Shown in pieces: positions 5,088-5,365 of a stretch of 5,365 bases of DNA. The translations under genes and the position numbers were made by a program. The notes beneath the pieces were generated by a model. That model saw nothing but the letters and a program-made list of their open reading frames with translations. It ran no database searches and was not told where the DNA came from. Source of the stretch: Microcaldota archaeon (GTDB taxonomy: Archaea; Micrarchaeota; Micrarchaeia; Anstonellales; VGKX01); NCBI GenBank assembly GCA_021823945.1, contig JAKALW010000094.1, positions 1-5,365 of the forward strand. Reading direction: 5' to 3'. Positions within the stretch are counted from its first letter, which is position 1; every line of letters begins with the position of its first letter.

Positions 5088-5134
5088 TCAGCAGACGGAG
5101 TTGTGTGCGGATTTTAAAAATCTGCCGCTGCTGA
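5088..5134. repeat. Inverted repeat at the 3' end of the LysE-like frame
   Basis: TCAGCAG-A-CGG (5088-5098) pairs with CCGCTGCTGA (5125-5134) over 10 bp with one bulged base. A second near-palindrome GCGGATTTTA/AAAATCTGC (5107-5125) sits inside. On the minus strand a T-rich stretch follows (5083-5078), so this could serve as a hairpin terminator for the exporter gene. It could equally be the edge of an inserted or rearranged segment. Confidence 0.4.
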
Positions 5135-5365
5135 GAAAAATATTCGGTTCAACATGGCGAGCGCGAAATGTTCTTACACCCAGGCCGATAATAAGCGCTC
5201 CTCCAACGAGTCGTACCCACATTCCCTGAGTAACAATCGTATTTGAAATAATCTTAATCCCGAATGCTGCGACACAACCGTACAGCAAATCCGCGGTTGC
5301 AGCCCCAAGACCTGTGATTAGCCCGCGTAATAGTCCCTCGGTAAGTGTCTTGCGGATACACAAGA
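5088..5365 (-). CDS. LysE/RhtB-type exporter, N-terminal portion, probably 3'-truncated
   Basis: The frame enters from the right edge, so its start is outside the window; the visible 5' residues CIRKTLTEG match the segment after the first membrane helix in LysE-family amino-acid exporters. Then come GLITGLGAATADLLYG (residues 14-29 counted from the TTG at 5363) and a second hydrophobic stretch WVRLVGGALIIGLGVRTF (49-66), both typical of the family. Resemblance stops near residue 68 (about 5160). The remaining 22 residues to the stop look unrelated, and I found no continuation in the other two minus frames down to about 4954. Family members have about 200 residues, so roughly the last third to half is missing. 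The gene is convergent with hisS. Codon choice looks less like the neighbours, which could mean transfer from bacteria. A decayed pseudogene, frameshift or assembly junction are all possible. Confidence 0.6.
   Translation of the reverse strand, partial: LCIRKTLTEGLLRGLITGLGAATADLLYGCVAAFGIKIISNTIVTQGMWVRLVGGALIIGLGVRTFRARHVEPNIFLSSGRFLKSAHNSVC

Noticed and set aside
4719..5229. Open frames at the hisS end and the spacer (115, 124 and 63 residues)
   Set aside because: They overlap the hisS anticodon-binding domain or palindromic spacer and show no protein-like pattern.

Overview
The window looks like a piece of an archaeal chromosome of moderate GC. The evidence is TATA/BRE-type promoters 20-35 bases ahead of transcription starts, GGAGGT/GGTGAT ribosome binding sites, T-rich tracts in place of classic intrinsic terminators, an Lrp regulator divergent from a type I glutamine synthetase, and a TTG start. 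A DPANN-like lineage is my guess from general style only; nothing in the window is diagnostic for a phylum.

Layout from left to right: (1) minus strand, 1-601, a gene running off the left edge that encodes an HD-domain protein of the RelA/SpoT (ppGpp hydrolase) type. It has no stop inside the window. (2) 602-866, a non-coding spacer with the HD gene's promoter, a GC-rich hairpin just before its start, and the T-rich end of the next gene. (3) Minus strand, 867-1313, an Lrp/AsnC regulator. (4) 1314-1464, a divergent promoter region with a perfect 8-bp inverted repeat placed around the regulator's TATA box and just upstream of the glnA promoter. (5) Plus strand, 1465-2817, glutamine synthetase I-alpha. 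(6) 2818-3245, a gene-free stretch filled with nested perfect hairpins, followed by the thioredoxin promoter. (7) Plus strand, 3246-3563, thioredoxin. (8) 3564-3693, a short spacer with small hairpins. (9) Plus strand, 3694-4953, histidyl-tRNA synthetase starting at TTG. (10) 4954-5160, palindrome-rich non-coding DNA. (11) Minus strand, 5365-5088, the N-terminal part of a LysE-type membrane exporter that loses family resemblance about halfway.

The Lrp-glnA pair suggests amino-acid or nitrogen-responsive control of glutamine synthesis. The HD protein may add alarmone turnover, but its last metal ligand lies outside the window. Thioredoxin and HisRS are housekeeping genes that may be partly co-transcribed.

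The strongest unexplained signal is the branched foldback at 2866-3121. It contains a 19-bp closing stem with one bulge, an internal 10-bp stem, several perfect 7-9 bp hairpins, and a duplicated hairpin module whose second hairpin changed sequence but kept its pairing. No protein in the window explains it. I read it as a non-autonomous palindromic element or a structured RNA and cannot decide which from sequence alone.
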